Notes under the pieces: model-generated
Databases searched by the model: none
Seen by the model: only the letters and a program-made list of their open reading frames with translations
Told to the model about the DNA's origin: nothing
Origin: Ralstonia insidiosa
Lineage (GTDB): Bacteria > Pseudomonadota > Gammaproteobacteria > Burkholderiales > Burkholderiaceae
Assembly (NCBI RefSeq): GCF_008801405.1
Contig: NZ_VZPV01000001.1
Coordinates: 3,348,001 to 3,412,000, forward strand
Direction: 5' to 3'
DNA length: 64,000 nt
Position numbers and translations under genes: made by a program
Shown: positions 9,049 through 16,684 of the stretch, one piece after another
How the letters are laid out: each line of letters opens with the position of its first letter
Numbering within the stretch: the first letter of the stretch is position 1

Positions 9049-9630
9049 TCAGCGTAAGAAAGGCAGCATGCGGCGCAGCGTACCGTCGCGATCAACGATG
9101 TGATGCTTGAGCGCGGCCAGGATATGCAGCACGACGATGGTGGCCATGGTCCAGTTCAGCCACTCATGGGCTTCGTGGAAGAGGTCCTTCAGCATGTCGC
9201 TCTTGTCGAACGGCATCGGCATCTCCCACACGCCAAGGTAGACAACCTTGATACCGGCCGCCACGCTCAGCAGGTAACCGGTCAGCGGCACCGCCAGAAT
9301 CAGCAGATACAGCACCAGGTGTGCACCCTCGGCAGCCCGGTGCTGCCACTTCGGCATCCCTGCCACCGGAGCCGGTGCCGGATGCGTCAGGCGCCACAGC
9401 ACGCGCAGCACCGCGAAGATCAGTACGGTGATACCGATCCACTTGTGATACGAGTACAGCTTCAGCTTGGTCGGCGTGAAACCGGGGATATCGGTCATGT
9501 ACAGACCAAGCCCGAACGCGGCAAAGATCAGCAGCGCGATGATCCAGTGCAGCGCGATGGCAGGCTTGCCGTAGGCACCGTCATCCATGGCGGCGCGCGC
9601 GGCGAGATTCGATTGGGCAGCTTGTGACAT
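9049..9630 (-). CDS. Cytochrome b561 family di-haem membrane protein
   Basis: A four-helix inner-membrane cytochrome that exchanges electrons with quinol. I placed the start at 9630 (MSQAAQSNL), where GAGGGA precedes the ATG; a longer frame extends to 9684. Likely haem-ligand histidines lie in AIALHWIIAL, YSYHKWIG, FHEAHEWLNW and VVLHILAALKHH. The product is 193 residues, typical for CybB-like proteins. It heads the unit containing two yceI genes, a recurrent association. A striking 32-base palindrome lies about 110-140 bases upstream of the start and could be its operator. Confidence 0.9.
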   Translation of the reverse strand: MSQAAQSNLAARAAMDDGAYGKPAIALHWIIALLIFAAFGLGLYMTDIPGFTPTKLKLYSYHKWIGITVLIFAVLRVLWRLTHPAPAPVAGMPKWQHRAAEGAHLVLYLLILAVPLTGYLLSVAAGIKVVYLGVWEMPMPFDKSDMLKDLFHEAHEWLNWTMATIVVLHILAALKHHIVDRDGTLRRMLPFLR

Positions 9631-9739
9631 CGGTTCCCTCAGTTTGGGGCGCTCTTCGTAAGCGGCGCCTGTCGGTAAGACCACGGCGCCAAATGTTTGT
9701 GCATTATTGAAGCGATCCGGCCAAGCAGGTTCCCCTCAA

Positions 9740-9771
9740 GTTCATCAAGAAATTCAAATTTTTTGATGAAC
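9740..9771. promoter_or_regulatory. AT-rich 32-base palindrome upstream of cytochrome b561
   Basis: Arms GTTCATCAA (9740-9748) and TTGATGAAC (9763-9771) are perfectly complementary. The interior AAATT/AATTT extends the symmetry, so almost all 32 bases pair, with one G:T. No long T run follows, and the site lies in the promoter region of the minus-strand b561 gene, so an operator is more likely than a terminator. The regulator is unknown. Confidence 0.5.
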
Positions 9772-9827
9772 AAGAAGCGCAGCCTGACCTAACAAGACCG
9801 CCCATTCTACAGAGCCCATATAGCAAA

Positions 9828-9861
9828 ACAGCCTCCTCCGTAACCGTACGGAGGAGGCTGT
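9828..9861 (-). terminator. Rho-independent terminator after purB
   Basis: A 14-bp stem (ACAGCCTCCTCCGT paired with ACGGAGGAGGCTGT) with a six-base loop lies 33 bases beyond the purB stop and is followed on the minus strand by TTTTG. Confidence 0.85.
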
Positions 9862-9893
9862 CTTCGGGTCAGCCCAACAAATTTTCGGAACGA

Positions 9894-11273
9894 TCAGAGC
9901 ACGTTGATCCGGCGTGCCAGTTCTTCTGCCTTGCCGATATAGCTGCCAGGCGTCATGTCCAGCAGCAGCTTGCGGGCGTCTTCCGGAATCGCCAGTGTGC
10001 CGATGAAGTCACGCAGTGCCTCGCGCGAGATGCCCTTGCCGCGCGTCAGCTCCTTGAGCTGCTCGTACGGGTTGGCAATGCCGTAGCGGCGCATCACGGT
10101 TTGCACCGGCTCGGCCAGCACTTCCCAGCAGTTGTCGAGGTCTTCGGCCAGGCGCGACGGGTTGGTTTCGAGCTTGCCCAGGCCGCGCAGGCAGGCGTCG
10201 TAGGCCAGCAGGCTGTAGCCGAAGGCCACGCCGATATTGCGCAGCACGGTCGAATCCGTCAGGTCACGCTGCCAGCGCGAGACCGGCAGCTTTTCCGACA
10301 GATGGCGCAGCACCGCGTTGGCCAGGCCGACGTTGCCTTCCGAGTTTTCGAAGTCGATCGGGTTGACCTTGTGCGGCATGGTTGACGAGCCGATCTCGCC
10401 AGCCTTGGTCTTCTGCTTGAAGTAGCCCTGCGAGATGTAGCCCCAGACGTCGCGGTCTAGGTCCAGGATGATCGTGTTGGCGCGCGCCACGGCGTCGAAC
10501 AGCTCGGCCATGTAGTCGTGCGGCTCGATCTGGATGGTGTACGGGTTGAACGTCAGGCCGAGACGGCTCTCGATCACATTCTTCGAGAAGGCTTCCCAAT
10601 CCAGCGACGGATACGCCGACAGGTGCGCGTTGTAGTTGCCCACGGCGCCGTTCATCTTGCCCAGCAGTTCGACGGCCTCGATGCGGCGGATGGCGCGGTC
10701 CAGGCGGGCGGCCACGTTGGCCATTTCCTTGCCCAGCGTGGTCGGGCTGGCCGGCTGACCGTGCGTGCGCGAGAGCATCGGCACATCGGCGTTGGCGTGG
10801 GCCAGTTCTACCAGGCGGGCCTGCACGCGGCGCAGTGTCGGCACGATCACGGTGTCGCGCGCGCCCTTGAGCATCATGCCGTGCGAGGTGTTGTTGATGT
10901 CTTCCGACGTGCAGGCGAAGTGGATGAACTCGCTAGCGGCTTCCAGCTCAGCATTACCCTTCACGCGCTCCTTCATCCAGTATTCGACGGCCTTCACGTC
11001 GTGGTTGGTGACGGCTTCGATCTCTTTGATGCGGGCGGCGTCTGCCTCGGCAAAGTTTTCGACCAGGGCCAGCAGCGCGCCTTCGGCGGCGGCCGAGAAA
11101 CGCGGGATCTCGGCCAGGCCGGCCTGCGACAGGGCGATCAGCCAGTGCACCTCCACCTTCACGCGGTTGCGCATGAAAGCGGCTTCCGACAGCCACTCGC
11201 GCAGCGGATCGGCCTTGGCGGCATAGCGGCCATCGATGGGAGACAGAGCGGTCAGTGCGGAAAGCGACGACAT
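9894..11273 (-). CDS. purB: Adenylosuccinate lyase
   Basis: PurB catalyses two beta-eliminations in purine synthesis: SAICAR to AICAR, and adenylosuccinate to AMP, releasing fumarate. The start at 11273 (MSSLSALTALSPIDGRY) gives 459 residues, the usual length, and matches the conserved N-terminus; a longer frame to 11447 has no family similarity. The fumarase/lyase superfamily signature GSSTMPHKVNPIDFEN is present near residue 300, and the SRTHGQPASPTTLGKE segment carries a catalytic histidine. No clear Shine-Dalgarno sequence precedes the ATG. It is transcribed alone, divergently from the glutathione S-transferase gene. Confidence 0.96.
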   Translation of the reverse strand: MSSLSALTALSPIDGRYAAKADPLREWLSEAAFMRNRVKVEVHWLIALSQAGLAEIPRFSAAAEGALLALVENFAEADAARIKEIEAVTNHDVKAVEYWMKERVKGNAELEAASEFIHFACTSEDINNTSHGMMLKGARDTVIVPTLRRVQARLVELAHANADVPMLSRTHGQPASPTTLGKEMANVAARLDRAIRRIEAVELLGKMNGAVGNYNAHLSAYPSLDWEAFSKNVIESRLGLTFNPYTIQIEPHDYMAELFDAVARANTIILDLDRDVWGYISQGYFKQKTKAGEIGSSTMPHKVNPIDFENSEGNVGLANAVLRHLSEKLPVSRWQRDLTDSTVLRNIGVAFGYSLLAYDACLRGLGKLETNPSRLAEDLDNCWEVLAEPVQTVMRRYGIANPYEQLKELTRGKGISREALRDFIGTLAIPEDARKLLLDMTPGSYIGKAEELARRINVL

Positions 11274-11513
11274 GGCAGGTGGGGAAAAATGTGAAGGGAA
11301 TCTCAATCCGGACAACCCGGACGCTGCATCGAGCGTTGAACCAAGGTGCATATGCGCACCCCAGCAAGCCAGCGATTTTACCACCCGGCACGCCGGTCTC
11401 AGGGCCAATCCGGCGCCTTGGCAAGCCTCCGTTTGGCTCAGGTGCACTCGGGCGCCGCCAAGAGCACGCGGGAAAGTGCGCAGCTATACTTCCGCCTCCA
11501 ACATGACATGCCT

Positions 11514-12122
11514 ATGAAACTGATCGGATCCCACGCCAGCCCGTACACCCGCAAGGTGCGTGTGGTGCTGGCCGAAAAGAAAATCGACTGCCAGTTCGTG
11601 CTGGAAGACGTCTGGAGCGCCGACACGCAGATCCACCAGTTCAACCCGCTGGGCAAGGTGCCCTGCCTGGTGATGGATGACGGCGGCGCCCTGTTCGATT
11701 CACGCGTGATTGCCGAGTATGCCGACACGCTATCGCCGGTGGCACGCCTGATCCCGCCGGCGGGCCGCGAGCGCGTGGAAGTGCGCTGCTGGGAAGCGCT
11801 GGCCGACGGCCTGCTCGACGCCGCGCTCATGCTGCGCATCGAACACACGCAACGCACGCCCGAGCAGCGCAGTGACACCTGGCTGGCGCGCCAGAATCAC
11901 AAGATCGACGACGCGCTCAAGGCCATGTCACAGGGTCTGGCCGACAAGACCTGGTGCAACGGCAACCACCTGACGCTGGCCGACATCTGTGTTGGCTGCG
12001 CGCTTGGTTACCTCGATTTCCGCCAGCCGCAGATCGACTGGCGCGAACGCCACGCCAACCTGGCCGCGTTCTATGCGCGCATGGAAAAGCGGCCGAGTTT
12101 CATAGAAACCCAGCCGCAGTAA
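11514..12122 (+). CDS. Glutathione S-transferase family protein (YibF-like)
   Basis: A soluble 202-residue glutathione S-transferase. The N-terminal thioredoxin-like domain opens with MKLIGSHASPYTRKVRVVLAEKK, where the SPYTRKVR segment holds the glutathione-activating Ser or Tyr, and includes the cis-proline motif KVPCLVMDDG and the DSRVIAEY glutathione-binding loop. The C-terminal helical domain has LTLADICVGCALGYLDFR. The start at 11514 fits the family; an ATG six bases upstream is also in frame. A TATACT -10-like hexamer at 11484-11489 would give a very short leader. The substrate is unknown. Confidence 0.9.
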   Translation: MKLIGSHASPYTRKVRVVLAEKKIDCQFVLEDVWSADTQIHQFNPLGKVPCLVMDDGGALFDSRVIAEYADTLSPVARLIPPAGRERVEVRCWEALADGLLDAALMLRIEHTQRTPEQRSDTWLARQNHKIDDALKAMSQGLADKTWCNGNHLTLADICVGCALGYLDFRQPQIDWRERHANLAAFYARMEKRPSFIETQPQ

Positions 12123-12132
12123 GGCACCTTCG

Positions 12133-13738
12133 TTACACCGCCACCGGGTCGAACCGCCCGGCCTGGGCCATCGGCCAGTAGCGCTCATAGAGCTGGTAAC
12201 GGTAGCGCCCGGCGAGCAGATCGCCGGGTTCGAGATACTTGAGCAGCGTGGAGAGCAACTGCACCTCGTTGCCCGACACACGCCGCACGATGTGGTGCGC
12301 GCGGAAGTCCGCCGGATGTTGCAGGCCCGCTGCCTGCGTCAGTTCCAGCAGCGCATGCAGCGTGTGATCGTGGTACTGATGCACGCGCTCGGCCTTGTCC
12401 GGCACCACCAGCGCCTTCTGGCGGGATTTGTCCTGCGTGGCGACGCCCGTCGGGCAGCGGTCGGTGTGGCACTTCTGGGCCTGAATGCAGCCGAGCGCAA
12501 ACATAAAGCCGCGCGCCGCGTTGCACCAGTCGGCGCCCATCGCCAGCGTGCGGGCAACGTCGAAGGCCGTGACGATCTTGCCCGACGCACCGATCTTGAT
12601 CTTGTCGCGCAGGTTGGTGCCCACCAGCGTGTTGTGCACCAGCAGCAGCCCTTCCTGCAGCGGCGTGCCGACATGGTCAGTAAACTCCAGCGGCGCCGCG
12701 CCCGTGCCGCCCTCTGCCCCATCGACCACGATGAAGTCCGGCAGGATGCCCGACTCCAGCATCGCCTTGACGATGCCGAAGAACTCCCACGGGTGTCCGA
12801 TGCACAGCTTGAAGCCAGTCGGCTTGCCCCCCGACAGCGTGCGCAGCCGATCCACAAACTGCAGCAGACCCAGCGGCGTTGAGAATTCCGAGTGCGCGGC
12901 CGGCGAGACACAGGCTTGGCCGATCGGAATGCCACGTGTGGCAGCAATCTCCGGCGTGACCTTGGCAGCCGGCAGCACACCGCCGTGGCCCGGCTTGGCG
13001 CCCTGCGACAGCTTCACCTCGATCATCTTCACCTGCGGGCTGCGGGCTGCGCGCCTGCTCGGCAAACTTGTCCGGATCAAAGCGGCCATTGGCATCACGA
13101 CAACCGAAGTAGCCTGAGGCGACTTCCCAAATCAGGTCACCGCCCTCTTCGCGGTGGTACGGCGAGATCGAACCCTCGCCCGTGTCATGAATGAAGTTAC
13201 CGAGCTTGGCGCCGCGATTGAGCGCGCGAATGGCGTTGCCCGACAACGCGCCAAAGCTCATCGCCGAGATATTGAACACCGACATCGAATACGGCTTGGC
13301 ACGCCCCTCGCCCACCAGCACGCGGAAGTCCGACGAGGCGATGCGCGTGGGCGCCAGCGAGTGGCCGATCCACTCGTGCCCAGCGATCTTCACATCCAGT
13401 TCGGTGCCGAACGGGCGGCTGTCGACTTCGCCCTTGGCGCGCTGGTAGACGATGCTGCGCTGGGCGCGCGAGAACGGGCGCTCGTCGGTGTCGTCCTCAA
13501 CGAAGTACTGGCGGATTTCCGGGCGGATGAACTCGAACAGGAAGCGGAAGTGGCCCCACAGCGGGTAGTTGCGCAGCACCGAGTGGCGCGTCTGCGTGAC
13601 GTCGTAGATGCCCAGCAGCACCAGCAGACCCGGGATGAGTGCGCACGCCCAATGCAGGTGTCCTGTGGCCCAGAACCCGGCGGTGATGACGAACAACAGC
13701 ACAACACCCGCGAAGGCCCAATAGCGACGAGGCAGCAT
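12133..13738 (-). pseudogene. FMN-binding glutamate synthase-domain membrane protein, frameshifted
   Basis: This is a GltB-like flavoprotein of the type with an N-terminal membrane anchor fused to the glutamate synthase FMN/FeS domain. The reading begins at 13738 with two hydrophobic segments (residues 5-25 and 31-45) and proceeds through KPYSMSVFNISAMSFGALSGNA and HDTGEGSISPYHREEGGDL. Near 13045 the frame fails: FAEQARSPQ should continue VKMIEVKLSQGAKPGHGG, but that sequence is one frame away. It then runs intact to 12133 with the conserved VDGAEGGTGAAPLEF and cysteine-containing GCIQAQKCHTDRCPTGVAT motifs. A 7-bp tandem duplication explains the shift. The protein as written is truncated and lacks most of the FMN domain. 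Confidence 0.88.
13033..13051. repeat. 7-bp tandem duplication that breaks the glutamate synthase-like gene
   Basis: The plus strand reads CTGCGGG CTGCGGG CTGCG. Removing one 7-base unit restores the frame exactly (FAEQARSPQ-VKMIEVKLSQ), so one copy is extra. Seven is not a multiple of three, hence the frameshift. Replication slippage on a repeat that already had a partial second copy is the likely cause. Confidence 0.85.
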
Positions 13739-13839
13739 GACAAACCCTGTGTGGAGACGAATCAGGGCGCCAGCATAACCGACCATGCGCGACCCGCGTG
13801 ACGGCCACAGCCGTCACAACGGACTGTTGCGAAAATCGC

Positions 13840-14967
13840 TCAGGCGACTGCCTTCTCAGGCACAGCCGCTTCGGCCGAAGCAATGATGCCGCCACCCAGG
13901 CAAATCTCGCCGTCGTAGAGCACAGCGGATTGACCGGGCGTCACAGCCCACTGCGCCTCGGGGAAGGACAGTGTGAGTGCGCCATCGGTGGCGCGCACCA
14001 CCGTGCACGGCGCATCCGCCTGGCGATAGCGCGTCTTGGCACCGATGTGGGTGCCCTCGGCAGGGGCGTGACCGGCGACCCAGCTCAGGTCATCGGCATG
14101 CACGGTATGCGCCAGCAGCCACGGATGGTCGTGACCCTGTACCACGTACAGCGTATTGGCTGCCATGTCCTTGCGCGCCACATACCAAGCATCGCCATTG
14201 CCGTCGCGGCTGCCGCCGATCCCGATACCCTTGCGCTGCCCCAGCGTGTAGAACGCCAGGCCGATGTGCTCGCCGATGGTCTTGCCGTCAGGCGTCTTGA
14301 TCGGGCCCGGTTTGGTCGGCAGGTAGCGGTTCAGGAAGTCACGGAACGGCCGCTCGCCGATGAAGCAAATGCCGGTGGAATCCTTCTTCTTGGCATTCGG
14401 CAAGCCGATTTCGGCGGCAATCTCACGCACGCGCGTCTTCGGCATCTCGCCCAGCGGGAACAGCGTGCGCGAGAGTTGTGTCTGATTCAGCCGGTGCAGG
14501 AAGTAGCTCTGATCCTTGGTGTGGTCAAACGCCTTGAGCAGCTCGAAGCGGCCATCGACCTCATGCACGCGGGCGTAGTGGCCGGTGGCAATCGTGTCCG
14601 CGCCCAGCGCCATCGCGTGGTCGAGGAAAGCCTTGAACTTGATCTCAGCATTGCACAGCACGTCGGGGTTGGGCGTGCGGCCAGCGGAGTACTCGCGCAA
14701 AAAATCCGCGAACACGCGGTCCTTGTACTCGGCAGCAAAGTTGACCGCCTCCACATCCACGCCCACCAGGTCGGCGACGGAGACGACGTCGATCCAGTCT
14801 TGTCGGGTCGAGCAGTACTCGCTGTCGTCAGCGTCTTCCCAGTTCTTCATGAACAGGCCGATGACCTCGTAGCCCTGCTGCTTGAGTAGCCACGCCGTGA
14901 CGGAGGAATCCACGCCGCCGGACATGCCGACGACGACGCGCTTTTTGCTCGGCTTGTTGCTCATCAT
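13840..14967 (-). CDS. mnmA: tRNA-specific 2-thiouridylase
   Basis: MnmA makes 2-thiouridine at wobble position 34 of tRNA-Lys, -Glu and -Gln, taking sulfur from the Tus relay. The 375-residue product has the PP-loop ATP-binding motif VVVGMSGGVDSS near residue 11, the first catalytic cysteine in NPDVLCNAEIKF and the second in DSTGICFIGER. The start lies in a double ATG; its second ATG overlaps the stop of the upstream Nudix gene (ATGATGA), so the two are translationally coupled. Length and motifs are normal. Confidence 0.96.
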   Translation of the reverse strand: MMSNKPSKKRVVVGMSGGVDSSVTAWLLKQQGYEVIGLFMKNWEDADDSEYCSTRQDWIDVVSVADLVGVDVEAVNFAAEYKDRVFADFLREYSAGRTPNPDVLCNAEIKFKAFLDHAMALGADTIATGHYARVHEVDGRFELLKAFDHTKDQSYFLHRLNQTQLSRTLFPLGEMPKTRVREIAAEIGLPNAKKKDSTGICFIGERPFRDFLNRYLPTKPGPIKTPDGKTIGEHIGLAFYTLGQRKGIGIGGSRDGNGDAWYVARKDMAANTLYVVQGHDHPWLLAHTVHADDLSWVAGHAPAEGTHIGAKTRYRQADAPCTVVRATDGALTLSFPEAQWAVTPGQSAVLYDGEICLGGGIIASAEAAVPEKAVA

Positions 14968-15455
14968 TCCGTCCCCAGGCCATACACGCTGGCGTGCGTG
15001 TGGATGAGGTCGAGCGGATAGCGTTTGCCGGCGAGATAGTCTTCCACGCAGGCCAGCAGCAGCGGGCTGCGATGGCGCTCGCGGCTGGCGCGGATCTCAT
15101 CCGGCGTCATCCAGACCGTGCGGACGATGCCCTCATCGAGCGTGCGGCGCACGTCTTGCGGCCCAAGTTCGCCGGTGAAGGCCATCCGCATATAGGTGAC
15201 AGGATCGCCCTCTGGCGGCTGGAACTGCGCCATGTAGCAGCCCAGGAAGGCGGTCGGCACAAAGCTGTAGGTGGTTTCTTCCAGCGCTTCACGTGCAACG
15301 GCGTCGACCAGACTTTCGTCCGGGTCGAGATGGCCGGCGGGCTGATTCAGGCGCAGACCGGCATCGGTGTGCTCTTCAACCAGCAGAAAGCGTCCGTCTC
15401 GCTCAATGATGGCGGCAACGGTGACACTGGGTTTCCAACGAACGGCTTGGCTCAT
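14964..15455 (-). CDS. Nudix hydrolase, NudJ-like (phosphatase)
   Basis: A 163-residue Nudix pyrophosphohydrolase. The Nudix box is GHLDPDESLVDAVAREALEETTY (about residues 41-63), with the metal-binding REALEE core intact. The N-terminus RWKPSVTVAAIIERDGRFLLVEEH resembles NudJ, which hydrolyses nucleoside tri- and diphosphates and HMP-pyrophosphate. Coupling to mnmA by a 4-base overlap is a conserved arrangement in proteobacteria. The substrate remains an inference. Confidence 0.88.
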   Translation of the reverse strand: MSQAVRWKPSVTVAAIIERDGRFLLVEEHTDAGLRLNQPAGHLDPDESLVDAVAREALEETTYSFVPTAFLGCYMAQFQPPEGDPVTYMRMAFTGELGPQDVRRTLDEGIVRTVWMTPDEIRASRERHRSPLLLACVEDYLAGKRYPLDLIHTHASVYGLGTE

Positions 15456-15527
15456 GGCAAAAAGGCAACAAAAACAAGGCGTTATTGTAGCCGCGCAAGG
15501 CCGTGTCCGCTTGGGATGGCGGGGGCA

Positions 15528-16682
15528 TCACAAATAGCGCATCCAGGGGTAGCGGCCCGTGCGGCGCAGGTTGGCAAACGAGCGTGTCGGCCAATACAGC
15601 AGCGCGATGGTGGGTAGCCAGACTGCCCACAGCTGCCAGACGGCGTCAAAGCCGAAACGCGCGCCCTGGTTGGCGCCAGCCATCTGCAGCGCCAGCAGAT
15701 AGACGATGTGCAGCACATACAGATGCAGCAAGTAGAAGAACATCGGCGCGCTACCCAGCGTTTGCAGCACAGTGGCAACGCGCACGGGCAACCGGTCCAG
15801 CCATGCCAGCGCACACAGGCCAAGGCCCAGCGTTGCCAGCAGAAAGCCCAGCGACGGTGGGTACTTGGTCAGGTTCAGGAACGACACTGCCGTCGTCAGC
15901 GCATCTGGGTAAGCGGTCCAGGGCTTCGGTTCGCCATAGCCATTCATCAGGCGCAGCACGGCAAACCCGGCAAGACAGGCGGCGCCCAGCGCCAGACACA
16001 ACGTACGCCGTGCCTCGGGCGAACGCTGCGCATACACCGGCGCAAACACATACCCGAGCCCGATCACGCCAATCCATGCCAGCACCGGATACGACGTGCG
16101 CAATCGCAAACCATCCGCCAACACAATCCAATCCCGCTGATGCAGGACAGCCCATAGCGTGTGCCACGGTGAATCAGGCGCGACATACACGCCCGTCAAC
16201 AGGTTGTGCCCCGCGACGATCGCCAGCGACACCGCCAGCAGCGCGCCGCGCGGCAGCCAGATCAACCCCGCCAACGAGATCATCGACAAGCCGATCGCCC
16301 AGATCACCTGCAGGTACAGCGTGGTGGGCGGGAACGTGAACGTCCACGCAAAGTTGACGACCGTCACCTCCAGCATGACGAGGAACAACCCGCGCTTGAG
16401 AAGATGCGCCGCAATCACGCGCCGGTCGCCACCCTGCTTCTGCCCCGACAGCCATGCCGACATGCCCGCCAGGAACACAAACACCGGCGCGCACGGATGG
16501 CTCGCAAACCGTGTCAGCGCCAAGGCTGGCGAGGTGACCGCCAGATCGACCGGGTCCACCACCTGCGCATGCAGGAAGAAGAACTCGCGCAGATGGTCGA
16601 CCACCATCAGCACCATCACCCACCCGCGCAGCAGATCGATGGCGGCGACACGGGAAAACGCGCGAGCAGGCTGCGTCCCCAT
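15528..16682 (-). CDS. DUF1624/heparan-alpha-glucosaminide acetyltransferase-like membrane protein
   Basis: A polytopic inner-membrane protein of 384 residues with about ten hydrophobic segments. The N-terminal motif AIDLLRGWVMVLMVVDHLREFF is the hallmark of the DUF1624 acyltransferase group, with the conserved histidine. FASHPCAPVFVFLAGMSAWLSG follows, as in the same family. The ATG at 16682 lies two bases after the stop of the TonB receptor, so the two are likely co-transcribed; a longer frame starting at 16742 would overlap the receptor. A function in modifying a surface or siderophore-related compound can only be guessed from the neighbour. Confidence 0.82.
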   Translation of the reverse strand: MGTQPARAFSRVAAIDLLRGWVMVLMVVDHLREFFFLHAQVVDPVDLAVTSPALALTRFASHPCAPVFVFLAGMSAWLSGQKQGGDRRVIAAHLLKRGLFLVMLEVTVVNFAWTFTFPPTTLYLQVIWAIGLSMISLAGLIWLPRGALLAVSLAIVAGHNLLTGVYVAPDSPWHTLWAVLHQRDWIVLADGLRLRTSYPVLAWIGVIGLGYVFAPVYAQRSPEARRTLCLALGAACLAGFAVLRLMNGYGEPKPWTAYPDALTTAVSFLNLTKYPPSLGFLLATLGLGLCALAWLDRLPVRVATVLQTLGSAPMFFYLLHLYVLHIVYLLALQMAGANQGARFGFDAVWQLWAVWLPTIALLYWPTRSFANLRRTGRYPWMRYL

Positions 16683-16684
16683 AC

